Origin: Bacteroidales bacterium
Lineage (GTDB): Bacteria; Bacteroidota; Bacteroidia; Bacteroidales; UBA932
Direction: 5' to 3'
Length of the DNA stretch: 64,000 nucleotides
Assembly (NCBI GenBank): GCA_017631875.1
Contig: JAGBSL010000003.1
Coordinates: forward strand, 3,674-67,673
Shown here: positions 25,034 to 33,001 of the stretch, in pieces
Layout of the letters: every line of letters begins with the position of its first letter
Numbering within the stretch: position 1 is the first letter of the stretch
Notes under the pieces: model-generated
Databases searched by the model: none
Told to the model about the DNA's origin: nothing
Seen by the model: the letters and a program-made list of their open reading frames with translations, nothing else
Program-made: the position numbers and the translations under genes

Positions 25034-26032
25034 GCAGTAGTAGGTGCCACAGGATTGGTTGGCACAAGAATGTTGGAAGTGCTCGCAGAGAGGAACTTCC
25101 CTGTAACGGAGCTCATCCCGGTAGCTTCGGCAAAGTCGGTTGGACGTAAGATCACATTCCAGGGCAAGGAGTGGACTGTAGTGAGCGCAGAGGATGCGAT
25201 TGCTGCACGCCCTGACCTCGCACTCTTCTCGGCAGGCGGAAGCACATCAGCTGAGCTTGCACCTAAGTTTGCAGAGGTGGGAACACGCGTGGTGGACAAC
25301 TCTTCACAGTGGAGAATGGACCCGACAAAGAAGCTCGTGGTTCCGGAGGTGAACGGCGACGTGATCGAGGAGTCGGACTACATCATTGCGAACCCTAACT
25401 GTTCGACAATCCAGATGCTTCTCCCACTCTGGCCGCTCCACAAGGCATACAAGATCAAGAGAGTAGTCGTTTCCACATATCAGTCAGTGACCGGAACAGG
25501 TTACAAGGCCATGGACCAGATGACTGCTGAGCGCGAGGGCGGAGTATGGGGAGAATACCCTGCTGTGTACCCACACCCTATCGACCAGAACATCCTTCCA
25601 CACATCGACTCGTTCCTTGAGACAGGATACACCAAGGAAGAAATGAAGATGGTTAACGAGACACGCAAGATCTTTGCAGACGACAGCATCGGAGTATCCC
25701 CTACAACAGTGCGTGTGCCTGTACAGGGCGGTCACTCAGAGTCGATCAACCTCGAGTTTGAGAACGACTTCGACCTCGCTGACGTACGCAGGATGATGGA
25801 GGAGATGCCAGGTGTTACACTCCAGGATGACCCAACAAACAACGTCTATCCTATGCCGCTTTATGCTTGGGGCAAGAACGACGTGTTCGTGGGACGCTTC
25901 CGCCGCGACCCTTCAGTGAAGTACGGCCTCAACTTCTGGTGTGTAGCCGACAACCTCCGCAAGGGAGCAGCGACCAACGCAGTCCAGATCGCTGAGAAGC
26001 TCATTGAGAAGGGCTTCCTTCCGAAGGCATAA
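25025..26032 (+). CDS. asd: Aspartate-semialdehyde dehydrogenase
   Basis: The 335-residue enzyme reduces aspartyl phosphate to aspartate semialdehyde, the step between the kinase and homoserine dehydrogenase activities of ThrA. The NADP motif VVGATGLVGTRML is at the N-terminus, FSAGGSTSAELAPKFA near 66, the catalytic cysteine in ANPNCSTIQM (about 127), and the active-site His in VPVQGGHSES. The length fits the family. The ATG lies inside a perfect palindrome, so translation may depend on how that folds. A strong hairpin terminator follows. Confidence 0.95.
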   Translation: MKVAVVGATGLVGTRMLEVLAERNFPVTELIPVASAKSVGRKITFQGKEWTVVSAEDAIAARPDLALFSAGGSTSAELAPKFAEVGTRVVDNSSQWRMDPTKKLVVPEVNGDVIEESDYIIANPNCSTIQMLLPLWPLHKAYKIKRVVVSTYQSVTGTGYKAMDQMTAEREGGVWGEYPAVYPHPIDQNILPHIDSFLETGYTKEEMKMVNETRKIFADDSIGVSPTTVRVPVQGGHSESINLEFENDFDLADVRRMMEEMPGVTLQDDPTNNVYPMPLYAWGKNDVFVGRFRRDPSVKYGLNFWCVADNLRKGAATNAVQIAEKLIEKGFLPKA

Positions 26033-26071
26033 ATAGCCTGGCAGCTAAACAGCTGACTGCCAGCAATATAC

Positions 26072-26109
26072 AAAAACCGCGTGCCACCAAAAGGGAGCAC
26101 GCGGTTTTT
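26072..26109. terminator. Bidirectional terminator, asd / galE
   Basis: AAAAACCGCGTGC (26072-26084) pairs with GCACGCGGTTTTT (26097-26109) over a 12-nt loop, with A- and T-runs on both sides. It suits the convergent genes. A weaker hairpin built on CTGGCAG/CTGCCAG precedes it. Confidence 0.85.
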
Positions 26110-26148
26110 ATATACAGCTGTAACACAGCTGGTTAGGCGCCAGGGCGA

Positions 26149-27189
26149 TTATTTCTTTTCTGCAAGATATTTCTCCCAAGCCCATGCTGAAGCCAGGGTA
26201 TCCTCAACTGTACGTACAGCCTTCCAGCCGAGTTCCTCGTTTGCGAATGTTGGGTCAGCCCAAAGAGCCATGACATCACCCTCGCGTCTTGCAACGTACT
26301 TGTAGTTAAGCTTCACGCCGCTCACCTTCTCAAACTTAGTCACGAGCTCATAAACGGACACAGGACGACCGGTTCCCACATTGAATATCTCGTAACCCTT
26401 CTTCATCTTGCCGCCGAACATTCTCGCAACGGCTGCAACGTGTGCCTTTGCAAGGTCAGTCACGTCGATGAAGTCACGAAGGCATGTACCGTCCTCGGTA
26501 GGATAGTCGTTACCGAAGATGCTCAGGCACTCTCTCTTTCCGATAGCTGTCTGAGTGATGTATGGAACGAGGTTGTTAGGAACGCCTCTTGGAAGCTCTC
26601 CGATGAGTGCTGAAGGGTGTGCTCCGATAGGGTTGAAGTATCTGAGGGCGATACCCTTGATCACAGCGTCCTGAGTCGATGTAGCATATACCACGTCGCG
26701 GAGGATATCCTCGCACATTGTCTTTGTGTTTCCATATGGAGACATCGCAGGCATACGTGGAGTCTGCTCTGTTACAGGAAGGTCCTTAGCCTCTCCGTAA
26801 ACTGTAGCAGAAGAAGAGAAGAGAACGTTGCAGCCGCCGTGCTTTCTTGCCACCTCAAGGATGTTGAGGAAAGACACGAGGTTGTTGCTGTAATACTTGA
26901 TAGGCTCCGACACAGACTCACCTACTGCCTTGAAGGCAGCGAAGTGGATCACAGCGTCGATCTGGTGCTCGGTGAACACCTTGTCCACTGAAGCAAAATC
27001 GCAGCAGTCGATCTCATAGAAAGGAATATCCTCCCTGCCTGTAATCTTCTTTACACCCTCGAAACCGCTGATGTCGCAGTTGGACATGTTGTCAGCCACT
27101 ACAACCTCATAACCAGCCTCGATAAGTTCTACAGTCACATGACTGCCGATATATCCGGCACCGCCGGAAACGAGTACTTTCTTTGCCAT
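26149..27189 (-). CDS. galE: UDP-glucose 4-epimerase
   Basis: The 346-residue extended SDR interconverts UDP-glucose and UDP-galactose, sometimes also the N-acetyl forms. The NAD motif GGAGYIGSHVTVELIEAGYE is at the N-terminus, HFAAFKAVGES near 85, the catalytic Ser in FSSSATVYGE (about 125) and the YGNTK Tyr/Lys pair near 152; the C-terminal RREGDVMALWAD is typical. It is 4 bp downstream of glmM and co-transcribed with it, which suggests supply of sugar nucleotides for envelope polymers or hexosamine use. Confidence 0.94.
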   Translation of the reverse strand: MAKKVLVSGGAGYIGSHVTVELIEAGYEVVVADNMSNCDISGFEGVKKITGREDIPFYEIDCCDFASVDKVFTEHQIDAVIHFAAFKAVGESVSEPIKYYSNNLVSFLNILEVARKHGGCNVLFSSSATVYGEAKDLPVTEQTPRMPAMSPYGNTKTMCEDILRDVVYATSTQDAVIKGIALRYFNPIGAHPSALIGELPRGVPNNLVPYITQTAIGKRECLSIFGNDYPTEDGTCLRDFIDVTDLAKAHVAAVARMFGGKMKKGYEIFNVGTGRPVSVYELVTKFEKVSGVKLNYKYVARREGDVMALWADPTFANEELGWKAVRTVEDTLASAWAWEKYLAEKK

Positions 27190-27193
27190 ATTA

Positions 27194-28645
27194 TTATCCT
27201 ATGATTTTGTTTGCAATAGCGATGATCTGCTGTGCGAGAGCGTCCGCAGCCTCGGCTGTAGCGGCCTCAGCGTAGATACGGATGATAGGCTCAGTGTTCG
27301 AGCGGCGCAGATGTACCCACTCCTTCTTAGCCTCGAACGAGATCTTCACACCGTCGATGGTATTGATGTCCTCGGCAGCATAAACGGTCTTCACCTCCTC
27401 GAGGATCCTGTCGATAAGTGCGCTGTCAGAGAGCTCGATCTTGTTCTTTGCGATCACGTACTCAGGATATGAAGCACGGAGCTCAGACACCTTCATCTTC
27501 TTGTATGCGAGGTTAGTGAGGAAGAGAGCCACACCGACCATAGCGTCACGTCCGTAGTGGAGTGCAGGGTAGATGACACCACCGTTACCCTCGCCACCGA
27601 TGAGGGCACCTGCCTCACGCATCTTTGTAGTCACGTTAACCTCACCTACGGCTGCAGTGCAATACTCGCCGCCGTACTGCTCGGTAACGTCGCGAAGAGC
27701 GCGTGAAGATGAAAGGTTAGACGAAGTCACCATCTGGTATGGAGCAGCGATCTCCTCGATAGACTTACCGGTCTCGAGAGCCTCGTTGTAGATTCTTGAA
27801 AGGAGGTAGTCAGCAACGCTCACGAGAGTGTACTCCTCGCCGAAAGGCTGGCCGTTCTCGCAGATGAGGGCAAGACGGTCAACGTCAGGGTCAACTGAAA
27901 TACCGAAGTCAGCACCGTTAGCCACAACTGCCTCGCAAAGCTCCACGAGGTTTGAAGGAAGCGGCTCAGGATTGTGTGCGAACTCGCCTGTAGGCTCGCA
28001 GTTCACGCATACGCACTCGACGCCCATACGCTCGAGAAGGCGTGGCATGATGATGCCGCCGACAGAGTTTACAGCATCGAGAGCGACCTTGAATCCAGCC
28101 TTGCGGACAGCCTCGACATCCACTGTAGGAAGCGCGAGAACAGCGTCAAGATGTGCATCAGTGAAGTCCTTCTCCTCGATCTGTCCGAGGTCATCCACCT
28201 GTACGAATGTGAAGTCCTCAGCCTCCGCGCATGCAAGCACCGCTGCACCCTCTGCCGCATTAAGGAACTCACCCTTCTCGTTGAGGAGCTTGAGGGCGTT
28301 CCACTGCTTAGGGTTGTGCGAAGCTGTAAGGATGATACCTCCGTCAGCCTCTTCGAAAACAACAGCCATCTCTGTTGTAGGAGTAGAGCAGAATCCTGCC
28401 TTTACAACATCAACGCCGCAAGCGATGAGTGTTCCGCACACAAGATGCTCGACCATGTCGCCGGAAAGACGTGCGTCCTTACCTACAACGACCTTGTAGC
28501 GCTCTCCCGCAGGCTTTGGTCTGCGCTCGCGCATCTTCTCGCAATAAGCGTAAGTGAACTTTACAATGTCAAGCGGAGAGAGTCCCTCGCCCGGTGCACC
28601 GCCGATTGTTCCGCGGATGCCTGAAATAGATTTAATCAGTGTCAT
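27194..28645 (-). CDS. glmM: Phosphoglucosamine mutase-type phosphohexomutase
   Basis: The 483-residue enzyme of the alpha-D-phosphohexomutase family moves phosphate between C6 and C1 of a sugar. The phosphoserine loop ILTASHNPKQWNALK (about 104) is intact, as are the metal loop SVDPDVDRLAL (about 250), the sugar loop GGEGNGGVIYP (about 335) and the phosphate loop RRSNTEPIIRIY (about 453). Bacteroidota homologues are called GlmM, though phosphomannomutase activity cannot be excluded. A TATCTTTG box lies 24 bp upstream. Confidence 0.88.
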   Translation of the reverse strand: MTLIKSISGIRGTIGGAPGEGLSPLDIVKFTYAYCEKMRERRPKPAGERYKVVVGKDARLSGDMVEHLVCGTLIACGVDVVKAGFCSTPTTEMAVVFEEADGGIILTASHNPKQWNALKLLNEKGEFLNAAEGAAVLACAEAEDFTFVQVDDLGQIEEKDFTDAHLDAVLALPTVDVEAVRKAGFKVALDAVNSVGGIIMPRLLERMGVECVCVNCEPTGEFAHNPEPLPSNLVELCEAVVANGADFGISVDPDVDRLALICENGQPFGEEYTLVSVADYLLSRIYNEALETGKSIEEIAAPYQMVTSSNLSSSRALRDVTEQYGGEYCTAAVGEVNVTTKMREAGALIGGEGNGGVIYPALHYGRDAMVGVALFLTNLAYKKMKVSELRASYPEYVIAKNKIELSDSALIDRILEEVKTVYAAEDINTIDGVKISFEAKKEWVHLRRSNTEPIIRIYAEAATAEAADALAQQIIAIANKIIG

Positions 28646-28669
28646 ATCTTATATATGAAAGATTTTACC

Positions 28670-28717
28670 CAAAGATACTGATTTAGAGTATTTTTTACAA
28701 TTTAAAATGTATTTTTG
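28670..28717. promoter_or_regulatory. Divergent promoter boxes, glmM / GNAT
   Basis: TATCTTTG on the minus strand at 28670-28677 serves glmM-galE. TATTTTTG on the plus strand at 28710-28717 lies 18 bp before the GNAT ATG. Confidence 0.5.
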
Positions 28718-28735
28718 CATACTCAATGTCATCGC

Positions 28736-29164
28736 ATGAATGTTCGCAAGCTCAGAAATATCAGTTCAGAGGAATTTTCACAAATCAACATTCTTCTAAA
28801 GAAATTGTCCCCAAAGGCCCCTGACATAAGCCAGGAAAGGCTAGACAGCCTCATTGATAAGGAATCATTCAGTCTCTTTGTCACCGAAGAGGAGGCAACC
28901 ATTACCGGAATGCTTACACTGACCAGATGTGACACTTTAGCAAAAAGCAAGTACTGGATTGAAGACGTGGTAGTGGACCCGGCATTCAGAGGTAAGGGAG
29001 CAGGCAGGGCATTGATCCAAACCGCCATTTCACATGTAAAGAGAGCAGAAGAGCACTGTGTCATATACCTGACCTCAAACCCTTCAAGAGTAGAGGCAAG
29101 GGCCTTGTACAGATCAGAGGGGTTTGAAGAATATGAGACAGGGGTCTTCCGCATCAAGATATAA
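28736..29164 (+). CDS. GNAT-family N-acetyltransferase
   Basis: The 142-residue protein has the GNAT core: motif A is IEDVVVDPAFRGKGAGRALIQ (about 83-103), with the acetyl-CoA loop RGKGAG, and motif B is YLTSNPSRVEARALYRSEGFE. The substrate is unknown. The ATG at 28736 follows the -7 box and is preferred over an in-frame TTG at 28715. It is the first gene of a run with the GH109-type enzyme, a CBM9-like protein and a kinase, which makes an amino sugar a possible substrate; that is inference. Confidence 0.85.
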   Translation: MNVRKLRNISSEEFSQINILLKKLSPKAPDISQERLDSLIDKESFSLFVTEEEATITGMLTLTRCDTLAKSKYWIEDVVVDPAFRGKGAGRALIQTAISHVKRAEEHCVIYLTSNPSRVEARALYRSEGFEEYETGVFRIKI

Positions 29165-29175
29165 ACATTACGATT

Positions 29176-30579
29176 ATGAGATATTTCCTTCACATCATCA
29201 CCGCGATCATCACATTGCTATGCTTCACATCATGCAGCAACAAGCACGAACAATGTTATGAGATCCAGAATGGTATAGCCATTTACAACACACCGGCACG
29301 TCCTGCGGACCAGGTTTCAATGATCGGATTTGCTGCCGAGCCTCTTGAAACAGTCAGGATCGGAGTCATCGGACTTGGCATGCGCGGACCGGATGCAGTG
29401 AACAGATTTGCCAACATTGACGGCACACAGATCATCGCGATATGCGACCTGTACGCAGAGAAACTTGAAAAGACACAGCAGATTCTGGAGAGGAACGGCA
29501 GGGCACGTGCTGCCGAATACAGCGGTCCGGAAGGATGGAGAGAGCTCTGCGACAGGGAGGACCTTGACCTTGTCTATATCGTTACTCCTTGGGATTCACA
29601 CACTCCTATGGCCGTATATGCTATGGAGCATGGTAAGCATGTAGCAATAGAAGTTCCGGCGGCAACATCCGTAAAGGAGTGCTGGCAGCTTGTGGATACT
29701 GCTGAAAAGACACGCAGGCACTGCATGATGCTGGAGAACTGCGTATATGACTTCTTCGAGCTGACCACTCTCAACATGGCTCAGCAAGGCGTCTTCGGAG
29801 ATATCATCCACACTGAAGGAGCATACATCCACAATCTTGACCCGTTTTGGAACGAGTATCAGGACGACTGGAGATATGAGTTCAACAAGAAGAACCGTGG
29901 CGACATCTATCCGACACACGGGCTCGGACCTGCATGCTGGGCACTTGACATCCACCGAGGAGACAGAATGACAACCCTTGTCGCAATGGATACCGATGCA
30001 TTCAACGGCAAGAGACTGGCTGCCGCTCATGGGGAGGAGGAATATGCTAACGGAGACCACACCATCACCCTAATCCGCACAGAAAAGGGAAAGACAATCG
30101 AGATCCAGCATAACGTCGTGACTCCTCGTCCTTACAACAGAATGTATATGGTGGAGGGAACAGAAGGCTTCGCCAACAAATATCCATATGAGGGCTATGC
30201 TATCCGCACCAAGGGCAGAGAAGACATTTCCGTAGACTTCCTTGAAGGTCTTGATGGGGAATCCTTTGTCAACAGACGCATCATGGAGGACCTTGAAAGA
30301 GAATACCATCACCCTATTCTTGCCGAGGAATCCCTAGTGGAAACAGCAAAGCGAATAGGAGGCCATGGCGGAATGGACTTCATCATGGACTACCGCCTGA
30401 TCTACTGCCTCCGTAATGGTTTTCCGCTTGACCAGGACGTTTACGACGCTGCCGAGTGGTCCTGCCTTGGCGAGCTCACAAGAGTATCTATCGAGAACGG
30501 CTGCATCCCTGTCGTAATGCCCGACTTTACACGCGGAGACTGGAACAAGATCAATGGACTGAAACTACACTTAAAATAA
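29176..30579 (+). CDS. GH109-type NAD-dependent glycosidase, Gfo/Idh/MocA family lipoprotein
   Basis: The 467-residue protein has a lipoprotein signal (lipobox CFTSC about residue 20), then a Rossmann domain (VRIGVIGLGMRGPDAVNRFA about 55) and a Gfo/Idh/MocA C-terminal domain. Segments such as HTPMAVYAMEHGKHVAIEVP, HCMMLENCVYDFFEL and THGLGPACWALDIHRGD match GH109 alpha-N-acetylgalactosaminidases, which cleave through transient NAD oxidation. It is likely to act on mucin-type or host glycans at the cell surface or in the periplasm. Other oxidoreductases share the fold, but these motifs favour GH109. Confidence 0.85.
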   Translation: MRYFLHIITAIITLLCFTSCSNKHEQCYEIQNGIAIYNTPARPADQVSMIGFAAEPLETVRIGVIGLGMRGPDAVNRFANIDGTQIIAICDLYAEKLEKTQQILERNGRARAAEYSGPEGWRELCDREDLDLVYIVTPWDSHTPMAVYAMEHGKHVAIEVPAATSVKECWQLVDTAEKTRRHCMMLENCVYDFFELTTLNMAQQGVFGDIIHTEGAYIHNLDPFWNEYQDDWRYEFNKKNRGDIYPTHGLGPACWALDIHRGDRMTTLVAMDTDAFNGKRLAAAHGEEEYANGDHTITLIRTEKGKTIEIQHNVVTPRPYNRMYMVEGTEGFANKYPYEGYAIRTKGREDISVDFLEGLDGESFVNRRIMEDLEREYHHPILAEESLVETAKRIGGHGGMDFIMDYRLIYCLRNGFPLDQDVYDAAEWSCLGELTRVSIENGCIPVVMPDFTRGDWNKINGLKLHLK

Positions 30580-30581
30580 TC

Positions 30582-31208
30582 ATGATAAGATCTACTTACC
30601 TACCCGACACAGACAAGATGACCTTCGAAGATATTCTGGCTGCCATCGAGAGCAGCCAGGAATTTCCATTGTCATGCGTGAACTGGAAGGAATACCCTCA
30701 TGCTCCGCAGGTCAGCTTCCATGTAGCTCATACCGACAAGGCGCTGGTGGTCCTCTTCGACGTGAAGGAAGACCATGTGCGTGCCGTGAGCCTTGAGGCG
30801 AACGGACCGGTGTGGGAGGACAGCTGCGTGGAGATCTTCCTCGCAGTGCCAGGTCGCGAAGGCTATTTCAACTTCGAGACCAACTGCATAGGCACATCGC
30901 TGGCCGCATACAGACGCTCTAAAACAGATGCAGACATGTTCGGGCCAGAGCAGATGGAGCAGATCGGAACGGTCGCTTCGCTTCCACACGAGGTGATCGA
31001 CCGCAAGGGAGAGGGCCAGGAGTGGAGCATGCTGAAGATCATTCCTTTCTCGCTACTCGGACTTTCTGAGAAGCCTGCAATGCTCAAGGGCAACTTCTAC
31101 AAGTGCGGAGACTGCTGCGAGCCTATGCACTTCCTCAGCTGGGCGCCTATCGACCTGCCTCAGCCTAACTTCCACTGCCCTGAATTTTTCGGAGAAATCA
31201 CATTTTAA
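30582..31208 (+). CDS. CBM9-like carbohydrate-binding protein
   Basis: The 208-residue protein lacks a signal peptide. It resembles the family 9-like carbohydrate-binding (DOMON-type) fold common in Bacteroidota: W(K/E)YP..PQVSFHVAHTDKALVVLFDV, then GPVWEDSCVEIFLAVPG and YFNFETNCIGTSLAAYR, ending FHCPEFFGEITF. Members are usually found near glycan-degradation genes. The start 30582 lies 2 bp after the GH109 stop, so the two are translated in tandem. The ligand is unknown. Confidence 0.8.
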   Translation: MIRSTYLPDTDKMTFEDILAAIESSQEFPLSCVNWKEYPHAPQVSFHVAHTDKALVVLFDVKEDHVRAVSLEANGPVWEDSCVEIFLAVPGREGYFNFETNCIGTSLAAYRRSKTDADMFGPEQMEQIGTVASLPHEVIDRKGEGQEWSMLKIIPFSLLGLSEKPAMLKGNFYKCGDCCEPMHFLSWAPIDLPQPNFHCPEFFGEITF

Positions 31209-31210
31209 TA

Positions 31211-31252
31211 CCCTCCTGTCATTCCGACTGAACGAAGTGAATGGAGGAATCT
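31211..31252. repeat. REP-like element before the kinase gene
   Basis: CCTCC-TGT-CATTC and GAATGGAGG form a stem around CGACTGAACGAAGT, then AATCT follows. This resembles widespread CATTCCGAC...GAGGAATC dispersed repeats. It contains the in-frame ATG at 31241, which is therefore an unlikely start for the kinase. Confidence 0.5.
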
Positions 31253-31264
31253 AATAACATAAAA

Positions 31265-32335
31265 ATGGAAACAAGACTTCTTAACATCGCCCTCCAGTTC
31301 GAGCTGGAAGGCACAATCGCCGAGATCAAGCCTCTTGGCGAGGGTTTCATCAACGATACATTCGTAATCAAGACAGAGGGTGAGGCACCGAACTACATCC
31401 TCCAGCGCAAGAACCACATCATCTTCCCTGACGTTCCGGGCATGATGGAGAACATCAAGGCCGTTACAGAGCACATCAAGGCTAAGGTTGCGGACCCTCT
31501 CCGCGAGACCCTTACAGTGATCCCTGCAAAGGACGGCAAGCTCTATGTAAAGGACGGCGAGAACTTCTGGGCTGTATGTCTTTTCATTCCTGACACTACA
31601 TCGCCTGTACGTGCCGACACTCCTGAACTCGCTTACCAGGGAGGTCTCGGAACAGGCCGTTTCCAGGCTCTGCTTGCAGACTTCACCCAGCCTCTCAACG
31701 AGACCATCAAGGGCTTCCACAACATCCGTTGGAGATTCCAGCAGTGGGATGAGACTATCGCAGCTGACCCTGTAGGTCGTGTGGCAGAGCTCCAGGAGGA
31801 GATCTCATGGATCGAGTCACGCAGAAAGGAGATGCTCGACTTCTGGTCACTCGTAGAGGACGGCACAATTCCTATGCACGTAACTCACAACGACACCAAG
31901 ATCTCTAACATCCTCTTCAACAAGGCTGACGGCAGCATGCTCTGTATGATCGACCTTGATACAGTAATGTCTTCGACATCACTGAATGACTTCGGTGACG
32001 CTATCCGTTCATACACCAACACAGGTGCAGAGGACGACAAGAACCTCGACAACGTAGAGATGAGCCTCGAGATGTTCAAGGCATACGCTGAGGGTTACCT
32101 CCACGAGCAGAAGACTTCTATGGTACAGAGCGAGCTCGACTGGCTTGCATTCTCTGCAAGATACATCACCTTCGAGCAGGTACTCCGCTTCCTGATGGAC
32201 TACATCGACGGCGACAAGTACTACAAGACAGCATATCCTGAGCACAACCTCGTGCGTACACACGCTCAGTACAAGCTCCTCCAGAGCATGGAGCGCCAGT
32301 ACGACGCAATGTGCGAGATCATCAAGAATATCTAA
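31265..32335 (+). CDS. APH-family sugar kinase, N-acetylhexosamine 1-kinase-like
   Basis: The protein (356 residues from METRLLNI) has an aminoglycoside phosphotransferase/choline kinase fold: LGEGFINDTFVIKTEG at the ATP loop, ILQRKNHIIFPDVPGMMENI, the catalytic loop VTHNDTKISNILFN (about 205) and the metal motif CMIDLDTVM. The family includes NahK kinases that phosphorylate GlcNAc/GalNAc at C1. With a GH109-type enzyme upstream, phosphorylation of released GalNAc is a reasonable inference. The upstream in-frame ATG at 31241 falls in a repeat and was not used. Confidence 0.83.
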   Translation: METRLLNIALQFELEGTIAEIKPLGEGFINDTFVIKTEGEAPNYILQRKNHIIFPDVPGMMENIKAVTEHIKAKVADPLRETLTVIPAKDGKLYVKDGENFWAVCLFIPDTTSPVRADTPELAYQGGLGTGRFQALLADFTQPLNETIKGFHNIRWRFQQWDETIAADPVGRVAELQEEISWIESRRKEMLDFWSLVEDGTIPMHVTHNDTKISNILFNKADGSMLCMIDLDTVMSSTSLNDFGDAIRSYTNTGAEDDKNLDNVEMSLEMFKAYAEGYLHEQKTSMVQSELDWLAFSARYITFEQVLRFLMDYIDGDKYYKTAYPEHNLVRTHAQYKLLQSMERQYDAMCEIIKNI

Positions 32336-32394
32336 GCCCACGTCACCGGTTAGGGCGGCAGACATAGTGCTGACAATCAGTATGTTACACAAAC

Positions 32395-32420
32395 AAGGGT
32401 CGGAAAATTTTCCGACCCTT
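32395..32420. terminator. Perfect palindromic bidirectional terminator
   Basis: A 26-bp perfect palindrome, AAGGGTCGGAAAA and its reverse complement, followed by TAATTTATT. It lies between the convergent kinase and DUF456 genes. Confidence 0.8.
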
Positions 32421-32464
32421 AATTTATTAATGCACTATGAGTCAACATATTAGGTGACTCTCGT

Positions 32465-32941
32465 TTAGAAGCAGAAGACGAAGATGCGCCAGAGGATGAG
32501 GACTGAAACGATGGTCTTGAGGCCTGTTCCTGTGATGAAGCCGAGGAAGGAGCCGATTGCTGCCTTGAGGGCGTCACCTGCTGACTTCTTGCCCCAGTAC
32601 ATTTCCGAGAGGAAGGCTCCCAGGAATGATCCGAGGATCATTCCGATCGGGGTGAAGATGATACCGAGGATCAGACCTACCAATGCTCCGCGTTCTGCGA
32701 AGCGGCTGCCTCCGGTTATCTTTGTGAAGTACATAGGGACAACGTAGTCTACCACTGATACGATGGCCACTACCACACCCCAGATGATCAGGGTCTTCAT
32801 CTGCATTTCTTCAGGTCCCCAGATGTAGAGGAGAAGAAGGCCGACCCAGCTGATAGGGGTTCCCGGAAGTCCGGGGAGGATACTGCCGGCGATTCCTATC
32901 ACGCCTGCCAATATCGCAAGGATTATGATTATTGTTTCCAT
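32465..32941 (-). CDS. DUF456-family membrane protein
   Basis: The 158-residue protein is very hydrophobic with glycine-rich helices: IGIAGSILPGLPGTPISWVG, then VVDYVVPMYFTKITGGSRFAERG and IGMILGSFLGAFLSEM. These features define DUF456. The function is unknown; the Gly-zipper helices suggest an oligomeric membrane protein. It stands alone, between a palindromic terminator downstream and the pepP terminator upstream. Confidence 0.88.
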   Translation of the reverse strand: METIIIILAILAGVIGIAGSILPGLPGTPISWVGLLLLYIWGPEEMQMKTLIIWGVVVAIVSVVDYVVPMYFTKITGGSRFAERGALVGLILGIIFTPIGMILGSFLGAFLSEMYWGKKSAGDALKAAIGSFLGFITGTGLKTIVSVLILWRIFVFCF

Positions 32942-32958
32942 AATGTTAAAACTTTAGT

Positions 32959-32999
32959 GTATCATATAGGGGTTTAGTTTTCCAACCCCTATATGATAC
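32959..32999 (-). terminator. Terminator of the aminopeptidase gene
   Basis: GTATCATATAGGGGTT (32959-32974) and AACCCCTATATGATAC (32984-32999) form a perfect 16-bp stem with a 9-nt loop, starting 2 bp after the pepP stop. It also lies just upstream of DUF456, so that gene needs a promoter inside or beyond it. Confidence 0.75.
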
Positions 33000-33001
33000 C
33001 A

